Positions 54,217 through 63,476 of a stretch of DNA of 64,000 nucleotides are shown one piece after another. Within the stretch, counting starts at the first letter, position 1. Each line of letters opens with the position of its first letter. Origin of the DNA: G965215225 sp965215225 (GTDB taxonomy: Bacteria; Pseudomonadota; Gammaproteobacteria; CBDBNL01; JAAOII01); assembly GCA_965215225.1 (NCBI GenBank), contig OZ244039.1, forward strand, positions 558,001 through 622,000, given 5' to 3'. The notes under the pieces are model-generated. The model did no database searches. It was not told the origin of the DNA and worked only from the letters and a program-made list of their open reading frames with translations. Both the position numbers and the translations under genes were made by a program.

Positions 54217-56112
54217 TTAGTAATAGGTATTAATATCACGGAGGAAGTGTCTCATAGATATTTGCCTTTCTCCTAATCGCCATTGAAATATGACCTGAGC
54301 GAAAAAGATTGAACGAATATAGTCGCGGGTCTCACCATAGGGAACAGTTTCTATCCATTCTATCGCTGGTAAGGACTTCTTTTGCGGCAGCCAATCGCGC
54401 ACTGCATTAGGGCCAGCATTGTAGGAGGCAATAGCCAGAACTTGATTACCATGGTAACGTCTTAATATCTCGCGCATATAGTAGCTTCCCAGTTCTAGTG
54501 AGACCTCTGGGTCGGTTAGATTGACTCTCTTTTTATACTTGTGCTTACGCGCAATCTCGCGACCTGTGGATGGTAGAACCTGCATAAGACCTACCGCGCC
54601 AGCATGTGAGCGAACTGCTGGGCGAAAAGAACTTTCAGTTCTCATTATGGCATAGATGAGGGCAGGACTCATGTGGTTTTCCTTTGCTACAGATTCTACT
54701 AGGTTGCGATATGGAGTAGGGAAACGGCGGAGGAGATCATCCCAATAGCGCGCCCTAGTGAAGGTGACAAAGGTCAGATAATAGTCATCAAGAACAAAAG
54801 CAACATTGGCTAAGAATAGCAGCTGGTCAAAGTTTAGCTTATCAAGCATGCTAAACCATTCTGATATAGCCTGACCGTCGCGCCCTATTCTTTTGAGTTC
54901 AAGGTAGCGCAAGAACGCCGGGCTATGAACTATGCTGTCAGCCTCTTTCGGTGTTGATGGCTTGTAGTTTAGGCTCTTCTTCACCCCCGCTTCTTCGGCA
55001 GCATAGAAGCCATAAAAACTTCGGTCTTTTGCTGCCTGACGGTAGAGCACAATGGCTCTATTATATTTCCCTTGTTTTTTTAGCCCATAGCCTTCCCAAA
55101 ACTGCCAGCGAGCCTGTTGTCTTAGATGAGGAGGGAAATCAGCAATGAACTCCAATAAGGAGCTCCAGTCTTGGAACTTGATAGAGCTACGAGCTCGCCA
55201 TTGGTGTTCCTCTTCATTTAGTAAATTCGGGTTAATCTGCTGCATGAGCTCTAGGGCTTTTCTATTGCCATTAATAGTCATATGCAAGCCCAAATAATAG
55301 ACTATGTTCTTCTGCTGCTTAGGATTGAAACTAAACCTTTGTGCTAGGCGATCATAATGGCTATAACCTTCTGCTGCTCTTTTTTGTGGATAGTGGGTTA
55401 GGACATAGGCAAGCACGTCATTGTAGTGAGGTTGATTCTCCATTTGATTGGCATAGACGAGAATCCTTCTCTTGTTGCGGCGTGCGGTTTGCCATAGGTT
55501 ATAGGCTTTTTGGTGTTCCTTTGCTATATAGGGCGCTAGCTGTTGGACCAGCCTTAGATTATTTCGCTCATAAGCTGCCACCAGACGGCGCCAGACCAGT
55601 GTGGGCTCATTATAAAAATCAAACCGACTGGCACGCAGAAATTCAACACATTCATCGTCCAGATTCTTGCCGCTAAGCCAGATCTTCTCCGCTAGGGAGC
55701 TTAGGTAAGAGAAGTCCTTCTCTAAGTGATAGCCAGCCTCTAAGTGAAGACATGGCTGCTGGGCTTCAGTGGTCTGGTCAAATATGGCGTGCCAATCTTC
55801 TTCTTCTTTATATATCTTCAACAAAGAGTCGATAATTAAATTGCGATGAGGGAAAAGAGGATAGTCTTGAACAAATTGTTCCAACTGGGAGCGAGGAGGA
55901 GTTCCTTCAAGGAGTTCGTTAAACTCCAAATAGGCAATGAGGGGATAATCTAATAGCTGCTGTTTATAATTGAAGTATTCACGCAGGTTTTGGCTGGAAA
56001 GACTCTTTTCTGCTTGTAGAAATAGCTGCCTTTTTTCGGCGACACTTGCATGCCCTAGGGTTATACAAAGGAAAGAACATAAAACAGCGACTAGATATTT
56101 GTTCAAATACAT
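54217..56112 (-). CDS. slt: Soluble lytic murein transglycosylase
   Basis: 631 residues with an N-terminal signal peptide (cleavage near residue 22, LGHASVAE), so it is periplasmic. It cleaves peptidoglycan between MurNAc and GlcNAc, forming 1,6-anhydro ends. Residues 25-460 form the helical superhelix typical of Slt70. The lysozyme-like domain starts near 475, with catalytic Glu493 in MRTESSFRP, then GAVGLMQVLPSTG and ASYNAGPNAVRDWL. Length is close to E. coli Slt (645). Divergent from pdxB, with only 30 bp between the two starts. Confidence 0.94.
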   Translation of the reverse strand: MYLNKYLVAVLCSFLCITLGHASVAEKRQLFLQAEKSLSSQNLREYFNYKQQLLDYPLIAYLEFNELLEGTPPRSQLEQFVQDYPLFPHRNLIIDSLLKIYKEEEDWHAIFDQTTEAQQPCLHLEAGYHLEKDFSYLSSLAEKIWLSGKNLDDECVEFLRASRFDFYNEPTLVWRRLVAAYERNNLRLVQQLAPYIAKEHQKAYNLWQTARRNKRRILVYANQMENQPHYNDVLAYVLTHYPQKRAAEGYSHYDRLAQRFSFNPKQQKNIVYYLGLHMTINGNRKALELMQQINPNLLNEEEHQWRARSSIKFQDWSSLLEFIADFPPHLRQQARWQFWEGYGLKKQGKYNRAIVLYRQAAKDRSFYGFYAAEEAGVKKSLNYKPSTPKEADSIVHSPAFLRYLELKRIGRDGQAISEWFSMLDKLNFDQLLFLANVAFVLDDYYLTFVTFTRARYWDDLLRRFPTPYRNLVESVAKENHMSPALIYAIMRTESSFRPAVRSHAGAVGLMQVLPSTGREIARKHKYKKRVNLTDPEVSLELGSYYMREILRRYHGNQVLAIASYNAGPNAVRDWLPQKKSLPAIEWIETVPYGETRDYIRSIFFAQVIFQWRLGERQISMRHFLRDINTYY

Positions 56113-56142
56113 GATTTCTAATTTTGATGCTCACTATTATAT

Positions 56143-57285
56143 ATGCGTATTTTAATTGACCGAGCTATCGCCAATGCGGCTGAGCTCTTTTGTCCCTATG
56201 GAGATGTTGTTAGGGCTTCTCATATCACCGCTGAACTTATGCAAGATGCGGATGTTGCCATAGTTCGTTCGGTCACTAGGGTGAATAGGGAACTGCTAAG
56301 CCAAGCAAAGAAGCTGCGCTTCGTGGGTTCGCCAACTGCAGGAGTCAATCATTTAGATCTCGAGGAGTTGAGAAGGCGTGGAATTCGCTGGGCAGCTGCC
56401 CCCGGCTCTAATGCCACTGCTATAGCCGACTATGTGCTTAGCAGCCTAGTAATTGCTAGGCTACTGATTCCCATATGCAAAGGAGAGAAAACCCTTGGTC
56501 TTGTAGGTGGCGGCCATGCTGCCCGCCATATTGCCGCTCGGATTAGAGCCGCCAGTAAATTGCTAGGGCAGACAGCCGCTGTCTATTGCTATGATCCATT
56601 CATTGAGGCAGGGCAGCTGCATTCGGCCGGCCTTGTGCCGGTCGATTTTGCTGGCCTATTGACCTGTGATTCTATCAGCCTTCACTGTTCTCTCACGCCA
56701 GAGAGCTATCATCTGCTTGATGCTGAGGCCTTGTCCCAACTAAAGAGCGATTGTCTTTTAATCAATACCTCACGCGGTGAGGTGATTGAACCTATTGCCT
56801 TGGGTCAATATGTCAGTAAAGGAAGAAGACTGGTGATGGATGTGTGGAACAATGAGCCTCAGCCAGATTCCGCTCTTATGGCAGCTTCACTTATTGCGAC
56901 TCCCCATATTGCTGGCTATAGCCGTATGGGTAAGCACCTCGCTCTGCTAAGAGTTTTTAATGATTTTCAGCATTTTCAAGGAATCAAAGGGGAGCAAAGT
57001 CCATTGGTTGTTCAACCGCAAAAATTCTATCTCGCTCCCCAACCCCAAGAACAGGAGCAACCGCTGGATTATATTTGCCGTCTGCTGCTATTTAACTATG
57101 ATCCCATCAGGGATAGTATAATGACTAAGCAAATTACCAAATTGCAAGAAGATAAAGCCAGAGCCGCCGCTTTTACTGAGTTAAGGAGGAACTATTGTCT
57201 AAGAGGCGAGGCTTGTGAATGGCAACTGGCGCATCTGCCCGGCCCTTACCGACAGATTGCGGCCGCAATCTTAGGACAAAAATAG
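56143..57285 (+). CDS. pdxB: Erythronate-4-phosphate dehydrogenase
   Basis: 380 residues. It oxidises 4-phosphoerythronate in the DXP-dependent pathway to pyridoxal phosphate, a gammaproteobacterial enzyme. It is a D-2-hydroxyacid dehydrogenase fold with the catalytic triad Arg211 (INTSRGEVIE), Glu238 (DVWNNEPQ) and His255 (TPHIAGYS). FVGSPTAGVNHLD and the PdxB C-terminal dimerisation domain (about residues 290-380) are present. The nucleotide-binding motif is LGLVGGGHAARHI: Ala replaces the third Gly of GxGxxG. Starts 30 bp from divergent slt; the transporter gene follows 6 bp after its stop. Confidence 0.94.
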   Translation: MRILIDRAIANAAELFCPYGDVVRASHITAELMQDADVAIVRSVTRVNRELLSQAKKLRFVGSPTAGVNHLDLEELRRRGIRWAAAPGSNATAIADYVLSSLVIARLLIPICKGEKTLGLVGGGHAARHIAARIRAASKLLGQTAAVYCYDPFIEAGQLHSAGLVPVDFAGLLTCDSISLHCSLTPESYHLLDAEALSQLKSDCLLINTSRGEVIEPIALGQYVSKGRRLVMDVWNNEPQPDSALMAASLIATPHIAGYSRMGKHLALLRVFNDFQHFQGIKGEQSPLVVQPQKFYLAPQPQEQEQPLDYICRLLLFNYDPIRDSIMTKQITKLQEDKARAAAFTELRRNYCLRGEACEWQLAHLPGPYRQIAAAILGQK

Positions 57286-57291
57286 GATACT

Positions 57292-58575
57292 ATGCAGTTA
57301 TTATTATTCAGTCGCAAACTCGGACCCTTGTTCGCCACCCAATTTGGCGGCGCCTTCAATGACAATCTATACAAGAACGCCTTCGCAGTGCTCTTAGTAT
57401 ATAGCCTGGCCCAACAGCATGACTACAACACCCCGTTATTGATTAATTTCACTCAGGCTATCTTTATCATCCCCTATCTGCTTTTTGGCACCTATGCTGG
57501 CGCGCTGGGCGATATTTACGACAAGGCTCGCTTGATTCAATATACCAAGCTAATGGAAATAGCCGTGGTTCTTATGGCGATCATGGCTTTTTATGTTCAA
57601 AATATCCCGCTCCTTATTTTCGTTGTTTTCCTTTTTTCATTGCAATCTACCTTCTTTGGCCCTCTTAAGTATTCCATTATTCCCTATCACCTGCCAAATA
57701 GATTGGTGGATGCCAATGCTCTGATGAATACTGGCACCTTTATCGCTATCATAGGGGGCACACTCTTAGGGGCATATTTGGTCAGCCTGTCATCTAGCTG
57801 GTATTTCGTCTCTTTCCTGCTAGTGATAGTTGCGCTCGGAGGCTATTTGACCAGTCGGTTTATACCCAAGGCACCTCCTATCAATAAGCAAGTTCCTTTC
57901 CCCCGCGAGCCCTTCTCAGCCGCCTTTCAGCTGGTCCGCACCATGCTCTTCTTCCGTCAGGGACTCAAGGGACCCTTATTAGGGGTAGCCTGGTTCTGGT
58001 TTGCTGGGGCCAGCGTCATTACTCAGATCCCTATATTGACAGGCGACTACCTAGCCATAGAACCCATTGCCGTCAGCCTGTTTATGATTATGTTTGCCTG
58101 TGGCATAGGCATAGGGGCGCTCTTGTGTGTTTTGTTGTTGGAAGGCAAGCCCACTAGCCGCTTTGCTTGGAGTAGTTCGGTGTTTATGGGGATATTGCTA
58201 TTGGATACAGGGTTGGCGGCTCAAGGCGTCTTTAATAATATGCCAAGGTCTGATGATTATATAGCCCTAGGCTCGTTCTTCAATAATTGGCATGCCATCC
58301 GCCTTTGTATTGACTTTTCATTGCTAAGCACGGCGGCTGGGTTCTATGTGGTTCCTCTTTTTGCATTGCTTCAACAACGAGCGCCAGCAAAAGAAAGGGC
58401 TAGGGTCATTGCTGCCAATAATATCCTTAATGCGGTTTTTATGGTTGCCTCTGCCTTACTGATAATGCTTGCCTATAGTTTGAATGCTCAGGTGTTCCAT
58501 ATTTTTATCATCTTGGGCGGCGGTTGCTTGTTGGTTGCTATCCAGTGGCTTAGGGTGCAAGGCTCACCTTCTTAA
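57292..58575 (+). CDS. MFS transporter, LplT-like
   Basis: 427 residues with about 12 hydrophobic segments. The N-terminus (FATQFGGAFNDNLYKNAF) matches the MFS domain of LplT and of fused acyltransferase/acyl-ACP synthetases, which flip lysophospholipids into the inner leaflet for re-acylation. FFGPLKYSIIPYHLP and DANALMNTGTFIAIIGGT are typical. No acyltransferase or synthetase domain is fused and none lies next to it, so function as a lysophospholipid transporter is inferred from the family only. The last 26 bp overlap the 3' end of convergent ygfZ. Confidence 0.82.
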   Translation: MQLLLFSRKLGPLFATQFGGAFNDNLYKNAFAVLLVYSLAQQHDYNTPLLINFTQAIFIIPYLLFGTYAGALGDIYDKARLIQYTKLMEIAVVLMAIMAFYVQNIPLLIFVVFLFSLQSTFFGPLKYSIIPYHLPNRLVDANALMNTGTFIAIIGGTLLGAYLVSLSSSWYFVSFLLVIVALGGYLTSRFIPKAPPINKQVPFPREPFSAAFQLVRTMLFFRQGLKGPLLGVAWFWFAGASVITQIPILTGDYLAIEPIAVSLFMIMFACGIGIGALLCVLLLEGKPTSRFAWSSSVFMGILLLDTGLAAQGVFNNMPRSDDYIALGSFFNNWHAIRLCIDFSLLSTAAGFYVVPLFALLQQRAPAKERARVIAANNILNAVFMVASALLIMLAYSLNAQVFHIFIILGGGCLLVAIQWLRVQGSPS

Positions 58576-59353
58576 ACAACTCACTGTCTTGGACTAAGAC
58601 ATTTTGGCGGTCTACCAGATTAGTGGTTAGCACCGCCAGCGCCCTATAGGAATCTCCCTTCAAGGAATAGAAATTTACTAGATTGCCTATGGGTTTGTGC
58701 TTGGTATTGTAAAGCGGCATATTGATCCAAGGAGTTTGTTGCATAGAGAATGCTACCGATTGGCAGGCGCGGTTCGGTTTGCCGAGATAATGAACCCTTG
58801 CTATGACTTCCTGGCCCACATAGCATCCTTTGTCATAACTCAATGCACCCAAACGGTCATAAGCTAGCATCTGAGGAATCCATTGTCCTATGGTGGCAGT
58901 ATAGACATGAGGAACTGCTTGGTCGATGAGATATGTATCCCAGGTCGCTGTTGTCGCCAAGTCCTCATCAGAAAGTCTAAGCCAGCCTATAGAATTGAAA
59001 GCTAAAGAAAAACCACCAGCATTATTACCTATATAGCAAGAGCCTTTCATCGGCTCTATGGCACATTGGCGATAGAGAACCAGATACTTTTGCCAAAACT
59101 GCGCGAGGCTGTGCCATACTTCCTTAGGCAAGAAGAGGCAAAAGCCCTTCTCATCTGGCAGCTTGAAAAGATAAAGACTTGCCAGCATTCTGCCCTTAGC
59201 ATCACAAGCGGCTGCCAGAGATGAGGCTCTTTCATCCAGCCGTTTGATATCATTGGTAAGATGCCCTTGGAGGAAATCTTCCGCTTGACTGCCAGCCACC
59301 TTCACCAGCTGCCAATTTTTTGCTGACAATAAATTATGATTGGCTAATGTCAT
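58550..59353 (-). CDS. ygfZ: Folate-binding iron-sulfur cluster repair protein YgfZ
   Basis: 267 residues. YgfZ supports assembly or repair of certain iron-sulfur enzymes, including MiaB, in a folate-dependent manner. The signature KGCYVGQE (residues 175-182, with Cys177) is intact, followed by VIARVHYLGKP. The N-terminus (VAGSQAEDFLQGHLTNDI) matches the GcvT-like tetrahydrofolate-binding fold. It is shorter than E. coli YgfZ (326) because the C-terminal barrel is reduced. Convergent with the transporter gene, with a 26-bp overlap. Confidence 0.93.
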   Translation of the reverse strand: MTLANHNLLSAKNWQLVKVAGSQAEDFLQGHLTNDIKRLDERASSLAAACDAKGRMLASLYLFKLPDEKGFCLFLPKEVWHSLAQFWQKYLVLYRQCAIEPMKGSCYIGNNAGGFSLAFNSIGWLRLSDEDLATTATWDTYLIDQAVPHVYTATIGQWIPQMLAYDRLGALSYDKGCYVGQEVIARVHYLGKPNRACQSVAFSMQQTPWINMPLYNTKHKPIGNLVNFYSLKGDSYRALAVLTTNLVDRQNVLVQDSELFKKVSLAP

Positions 59354-59787
59354 CTGATTATTCTAACTAATGAAAGTCTTAATATTGAAATTGAACGGTG
59401 ATTATTGATGACTATTAAGGATAGCTAGATTAGAAAGATAGGTATAATACTTTTTAGACGAGACCTCTCTGTTAGTTAGCTTGGATAGGATTATATAATC
59501 CCGTCAGAGAAGAATTGCATTTATGATGTGGATTCATGATTGTTAATTAATCAAGTTTTTAGTTAATTAACCAAAAATTTCTTGCTATTTGTTTTATGAC
59601 TGGCTTAATTTGAGTATAATGATAAACCAGTTATCATTATGAACCTAGTATTTTTTCGTTTGAAAAGAAAAGACCAAAAGATGGAAAGAAAAGATAAAAA
59701 GCGATATAATAAATTCTGCCTTTTAGGTAGCTAAGTATTTTTTTATTAATTATGATGACACAAGTAAAAATGGCAAAAGGAGTTATT
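59354..59787 (+). promoter_or_regulatory. Gene-free upstream region of GLUG gene with conserved -10 block
   Basis: 434 bp without a gene. TATAAT at 59443-59448 lies in agaaagataggtataatact, the block shared with 28971 and 32634. Further down, catttatgatgtggattcat (59518) resembles acttatgatgggaattcatg (29036), so the 5' region is related to the other GLUG promoters. AT-rich direct repeats (taattaa) occur at 59543-59575. A strong Shine-Dalgarno (aaaaggag, 59775-59782) precedes the ATG at 59788. Confidence 0.55.
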
Positions 59788-61938
59788 ATGACAAATGTAA
59801 TTCGATTTTTATTGTTCGGGGCGGCTAGGTTCCGCTTCTATTTCTCTTATCATGCCCCCCTGACTCTGCTTAGTAGGCTAGGTCGGTTCCTCTTCTTCTT
59901 AGTTGCGGCTGGTTTCTTATCAGTTGTTCTTATTGCTTGTGCTGGCGGGGGCGGGGGCAGCGGAAGCGGTTCGGGTGGTTCGATGAACAACGGTTCTATG
60001 GGCAATGGTTCGGGAAACGGTGGTTCTCCCAGTGCTGATAATGATAATGATGGCATTGAGAATGATGTGGATAATTGCCCGCGTGTTAGCAATTCTCAAC
60101 AGACTGATACTGATAGGGATGGTGAGGGAGATGCTTGTGATGATGACGACGATAATGATGGGTTGGATGATGTTGATGAGCCAAGCGGATGTGAATTAGA
60201 TAGCGATTGCGATGATGATGGATTGGATGACGGGGATGAGCCAGCTGGGTGTGTCGAAAATGCTGATTGCGATAATGATGGAGCAAGAGATGGGGATGAA
60301 GAGGCTGGGTGTGTCCAAAATACTGATTGCGATAATGATGGGGTAGGAGACGGTATTGAGGCGAGGGGATGTGCCAAACTACCCGATTGCGATAGTGATA
60401 ATGCAGAGGATGGAATGGACATAGATGATGATGGCGATGGGTTGATAGAGATAGCCACGGCGGCGCAGTTGGATGAAGTGAGGTATGCTCTAGATGGTAG
60501 TGGGCGTAAGTCATCGGCGAGAGGGGCGCTCGACCAAACTGGCTGTGGTGGTAGCACTACCACTTCTTGTAATGGCTATGAGCTGGTTGCGGATATAAGT
60601 CTTGCATCCTATGCGGATGCTGATGGTGGCAAAGGCTGGCAACCCTTGGGTCATGATACAGCTAGTGGTACATTTGGATGTCAAGGAGCTGCTTTTGATG
60701 GGACTTTTGAAGGTAATCGCTGGACGATTAGTGATTTAATAATTAATCGTTCACGTGAGGATTGTGTGGGTTTGTTTGGTTATATAGCTGCTGGCGCGAC
60801 GATTCGCAATTTAACTATTCATGCCGAGAGAGTGATAGGTGCGAACATTGTAGGCGGTCTGGTGGGACTTGGTTCATCGGCTCAGATTCATTCTTCATCG
60901 GTTGTGGCAGCTGAGGTGAGGGGGCATCAGAATGTAGGTGGTCTGGTGGGGTTTGGTCAATCAGCTCGGATTCATTCTTCCTCGGTTGAGATGGGCGAGG
61001 TGAGTGGAAGTAGTTTTGGGATAGGTGGTCTGGTGGGGTATGGGCTATCGGCTCGGATCGTTTCTTCTTCGGGACTACTGGGTAGGGTGTTCGGGACTAC
61101 TGATATAGGCGGTCTGGCAGGGAATGGTGAAGCAGCTCAGATTTATTATTCTTCGATTGTGGCGGGCGAAGTGAGGGGGAGTGGGGGAGCTATAGGTGGT
61201 CTGGTGGGTTTTGGTAGTAATGTCGAGGTTCATTCTTCTTCGGTTGTGATTAATGGGTTGAATACACATGAGGATGCGTCCGGGAGTTCTAATGTAGGCG
61301 GTCTGGTAGGGTGGGGTTTAGCGGCTCGGATTTATTCTTCTTCGGTTCTACTGGGTAGGGTGTTCGGGACTACTGATATAGGAGGTCTGGTAGGGGATGG
61401 TAAATCGGCTAATATTACTTCTTCTGCGGTTGTGGTGGGTAATCTGAGCGGAACTAGTAATGTAGCCGGTTTGGCCGGAATCTTTAACTCTGATAGTCGG
61501 GTTGCTTATTCTTATGTAGTCTCAGGCAGTGATACTAATATGCTGGTTGGGACTGGAAACGGGACTGGAAATGCTTCTTATTGGGATAGTGATACTAGTG
61601 GCAGAAATAATGGCAACCATGGCGAAGCCAAGACCAGCAATGACCTTCGCGGTCCAGATGACTATGAGGGGATTTATGAAAATTGGGATGAGGATATGAA
61701 TATATTTGGTGATGAGGACGAACCGTTGGCTGTTTGGTGTGATAGGGATAATAGCGGGAGCATAGAAACTGGTGAAGACATAGATGCCAATTTTATCTGG
61801 GATTTTGGTGAGTCGGATGAATATCCCGCCATTCGCTGCACTCCGATAGATCCTGATGACTGGCGTAACTGGTGGTCTTTGGATGGAAATAACAAACCCC
61901 AATTAAACCGGGCTCGTTTAGACGCGCTGCTCCCTTAA
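59788..61938 (+). CDS. GLUG-repeat lipoprotein
   Basis: 716 residues. I chose the ATG at 59788 over 59752 because AAAAGGAG lies five bases upstream, the clearest ribosome-binding site in the family. The lipobox VLIAC gives Cys51, followed by a Gly/Ser/Met/Asn linker. Next are one TSP3 repeat (NCPRVSNSQQTDTDRDGEG), four Cys-paired repeats (GCVENADCDNDGARDGDE), DGDGLIEIATAAQLDEVRYA with the head domain, eight GLUG repeats and an EF-hand-like loop (DRDNSGSIETGE). The tail is PQLNRARLDALLP. VLLGRVFGTTDIGGL occurs twice, an internal duplication. It is isolated from the main cluster, between ygfZ and an efflux operon. Confidence 0.88.
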   Translation: MTNVIRFLLFGAARFRFYFSYHAPLTLLSRLGRFLFFLVAAGFLSVVLIACAGGGGGSGSGSGGSMNNGSMGNGSGNGGSPSADNDNDGIENDVDNCPRVSNSQQTDTDRDGEGDACDDDDDNDGLDDVDEPSGCELDSDCDDDGLDDGDEPAGCVENADCDNDGARDGDEEAGCVQNTDCDNDGVGDGIEARGCAKLPDCDSDNAEDGMDIDDDGDGLIEIATAAQLDEVRYALDGSGRKSSARGALDQTGCGGSTTTSCNGYELVADISLASYADADGGKGWQPLGHDTASGTFGCQGAAFDGTFEGNRWTISDLIINRSREDCVGLFGYIAAGATIRNLTIHAERVIGANIVGGLVGLGSSAQIHSSSVVAAEVRGHQNVGGLVGFGQSARIHSSSVEMGEVSGSSFGIGGLVGYGLSARIVSSSGLLGRVFGTTDIGGLAGNGEAAQIYYSSIVAGEVRGSGGAIGGLVGFGSNVEVHSSSVVINGLNTHEDASGSSNVGGLVGWGLAARIYSSSVLLGRVFGTTDIGGLVGDGKSANITSSAVVVGNLSGTSNVAGLAGIFNSDSRVAYSYVVSGSDTNMLVGTGNGTGNASYWDSDTSGRNNGNHGEAKTSNDLRGPDDYEGIYENWDEDMNIFGDEDEPLAVWCDRDNSGSIETGEDIDANFIWDFGESDEYPAIRCTPIDPDDWRNWWSLDGNNKPQLNRARLDALLP

Positions 61939-62282
61939 ACTAACAATTTGCTTTGGCTTAGACCCTCCCTAGCTATTTGAATGGGGAATAGCTGGTGGTT
62001 TGGGTGGGACTGACGAAATTAGACCCGGTTGGCTAGTCTGCTTCCCTTCTCAAATAGATGACTGATTTTGATTAGCCGCTCAATTTCACTCTCACCCTAC
62101 AAAAACGCTTTGATTAGTCAGAATAAACCTAATTAATCAGAGTTTTCTCGCCAGACACCTAAATTTCTCGCCAGTTTTCATTAGTTAGAATAAAATAATA
62201 AACCAAAGGTTTCTATATGTATTATTAATTAAAGGAAGCAATAGCTGGCATCCTTAAAAAAACTGAGTAGAATATAGTAGTT
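61939..62282 (+). repeat. Worn gene-tail copies and leader of the efflux operon
   Basis: 61939-62090 holds about one and a half degraded tail units (ctttggcttagaccctccct, then gattttgattagccgctcaa), the same type as at 28204 and 31713. 62090-62282 is AT-rich with a direct repeat ttctcgccag (near 62145 and 62165) and presumably holds the promoter of the efflux operon. No gene seen. Confidence 0.6.
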
Positions 62283-63476
62283 ATGTTTAGAAAAAGAAAT
62301 AAGTCTGCTGACCCGAAGGAACGGGAGGAACGGCAAGAACAGGAAGAACAGAAAGAACAAGAAGAACAGAAAGAACGGAAGCAAAAAAGGGGCTTCTTTG
62401 CCTATTTGTGGGGTGCTATTACTAATGGCACCAACTATTTCATTGTTGCTCTCTTAGTTGCAGTTATTTTTGTTTGGATGTCAAGCGGTAATTCCGTGCC
62501 TCCTCCAGTGATTGATGTCAATGGCAGAACCAATGCCAATGTGAAGAGTGTCCTGGTGCAACCATTCGCGCGGGAAGAGACTGAACGCACTATCCAAATC
62601 AGTGGCTATACTCAGGAGGAGAGAATGGTTGCTATCAAAGCAGAGCTAAGCGCAAGGGTGGTTAGTATTGCGGTTCAAGAAAACGATGCAGTGAGAAAGA
62701 ATACCCGGCTGATTAGATTAGAACAAGGGCAGGCAGCTGCCCGCTTACAACAAGCCAGGGCGCAAGAAAGGCAAACGCAGATTGAACTGGATAGCGAACG
62801 CAAATTGCGCCAACAGGGACTTTCATCGGCTGCGGCTGAGGCGCGCGCCTCGGCTAGTTATGAGGCGGCCAAGGCTGCCGTTACCCTGGCTCAGAGGGAT
62901 TTTCAATCCACCATAGTCAGGGCTCCTTTTGCCGGTCAGGTAGAAGAGATCTATGTGGAAGAGGGGGATTATGTTCAGCCAGGGCAGCTGCTGGCTAAGG
63001 TTGTTGATTACCAGCCTATGTTGGTTATAGGTAGCCTATCTGAATTAGAAGTGGGCTATGTTGATGAGGATACTAAGGCGACTGTTTCTTTGGTGACAGG
63101 CGAGACGCTTGCCGGAGTAGTCCGCCATCTTGCCACCCAGTCAAATCCTCAAACACGCACATTTGATGTTGAGGTTGAGGTGCCAAATGAGGATAACAAC
63201 TTAAGAGCTGGCATCACCGCGGAGCTGATTTTTCATACTGGTAGCATAACTGCTACTCGCATATCTCCATCCCTACTTAGCTTGGACGAGCAGGGTAGTT
63301 TGGGTGTTAAGACAGTCAGCGATAATCGCGTCTTTTTTACCCCAGTAGAAGTGGTAAAGGCGGGGACAAATGAGATGTGGGTTACTGGGATAGGGGAAGG
63401 AACTCAGGTCATCATTCGCGGCCATGGTTTTGTTGAAATCGGGGAGGAGGTTAGTACTCAGCAGGAGAGCGGATGA
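62283..63476 (+). CDS. RND efflux periplasmic adaptor (membrane fusion protein)
   Basis: 397 residues. It links an inner-membrane RND pump to an outer-membrane channel. A single membrane anchor lies at about residues 51-67, preceded by a cytoplasmic tail very rich in Glu, Gln, Lys and Arg (residues 10-36, EQKEQEEQKERKQ), unusual for this family. The lipoyl half-motifs (VVSIAVQENDAVRKNTRLIRL and APFAGQVEEIYVEEGDYV) flank a short coiled-coil hairpin with ARLQQARAQERQTQIELDSE. The beta-barrel and membrane-proximal domains follow (NPQTRTFDVEVEVPN). The stop overlaps the pump start (ATGA). The substrate cannot be told. Confidence 0.9.
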   Translation: MFRKRNKSADPKEREERQEQEEQKEQEEQKERKQKRGFFAYLWGAITNGTNYFIVALLVAVIFVWMSSGNSVPPPVIDVNGRTNANVKSVLVQPFAREETERTIQISGYTQEERMVAIKAELSARVVSIAVQENDAVRKNTRLIRLEQGQAAARLQQARAQERQTQIELDSERKLRQQGLSSAAAEARASASYEAAKAAVTLAQRDFQSTIVRAPFAGQVEEIYVEEGDYVQPGQLLAKVVDYQPMLVIGSLSELEVGYVDEDTKATVSLVTGETLAGVVRHLATQSNPQTRTFDVEVEVPNEDNNLRAGITAELIFHTGSITATRISPSLLSLDEQGSLGVKTVSDNRVFFTPVEVVKAGTNEMWVTGIGEGTQVIIRGHGFVEIGEEVSTQQESG

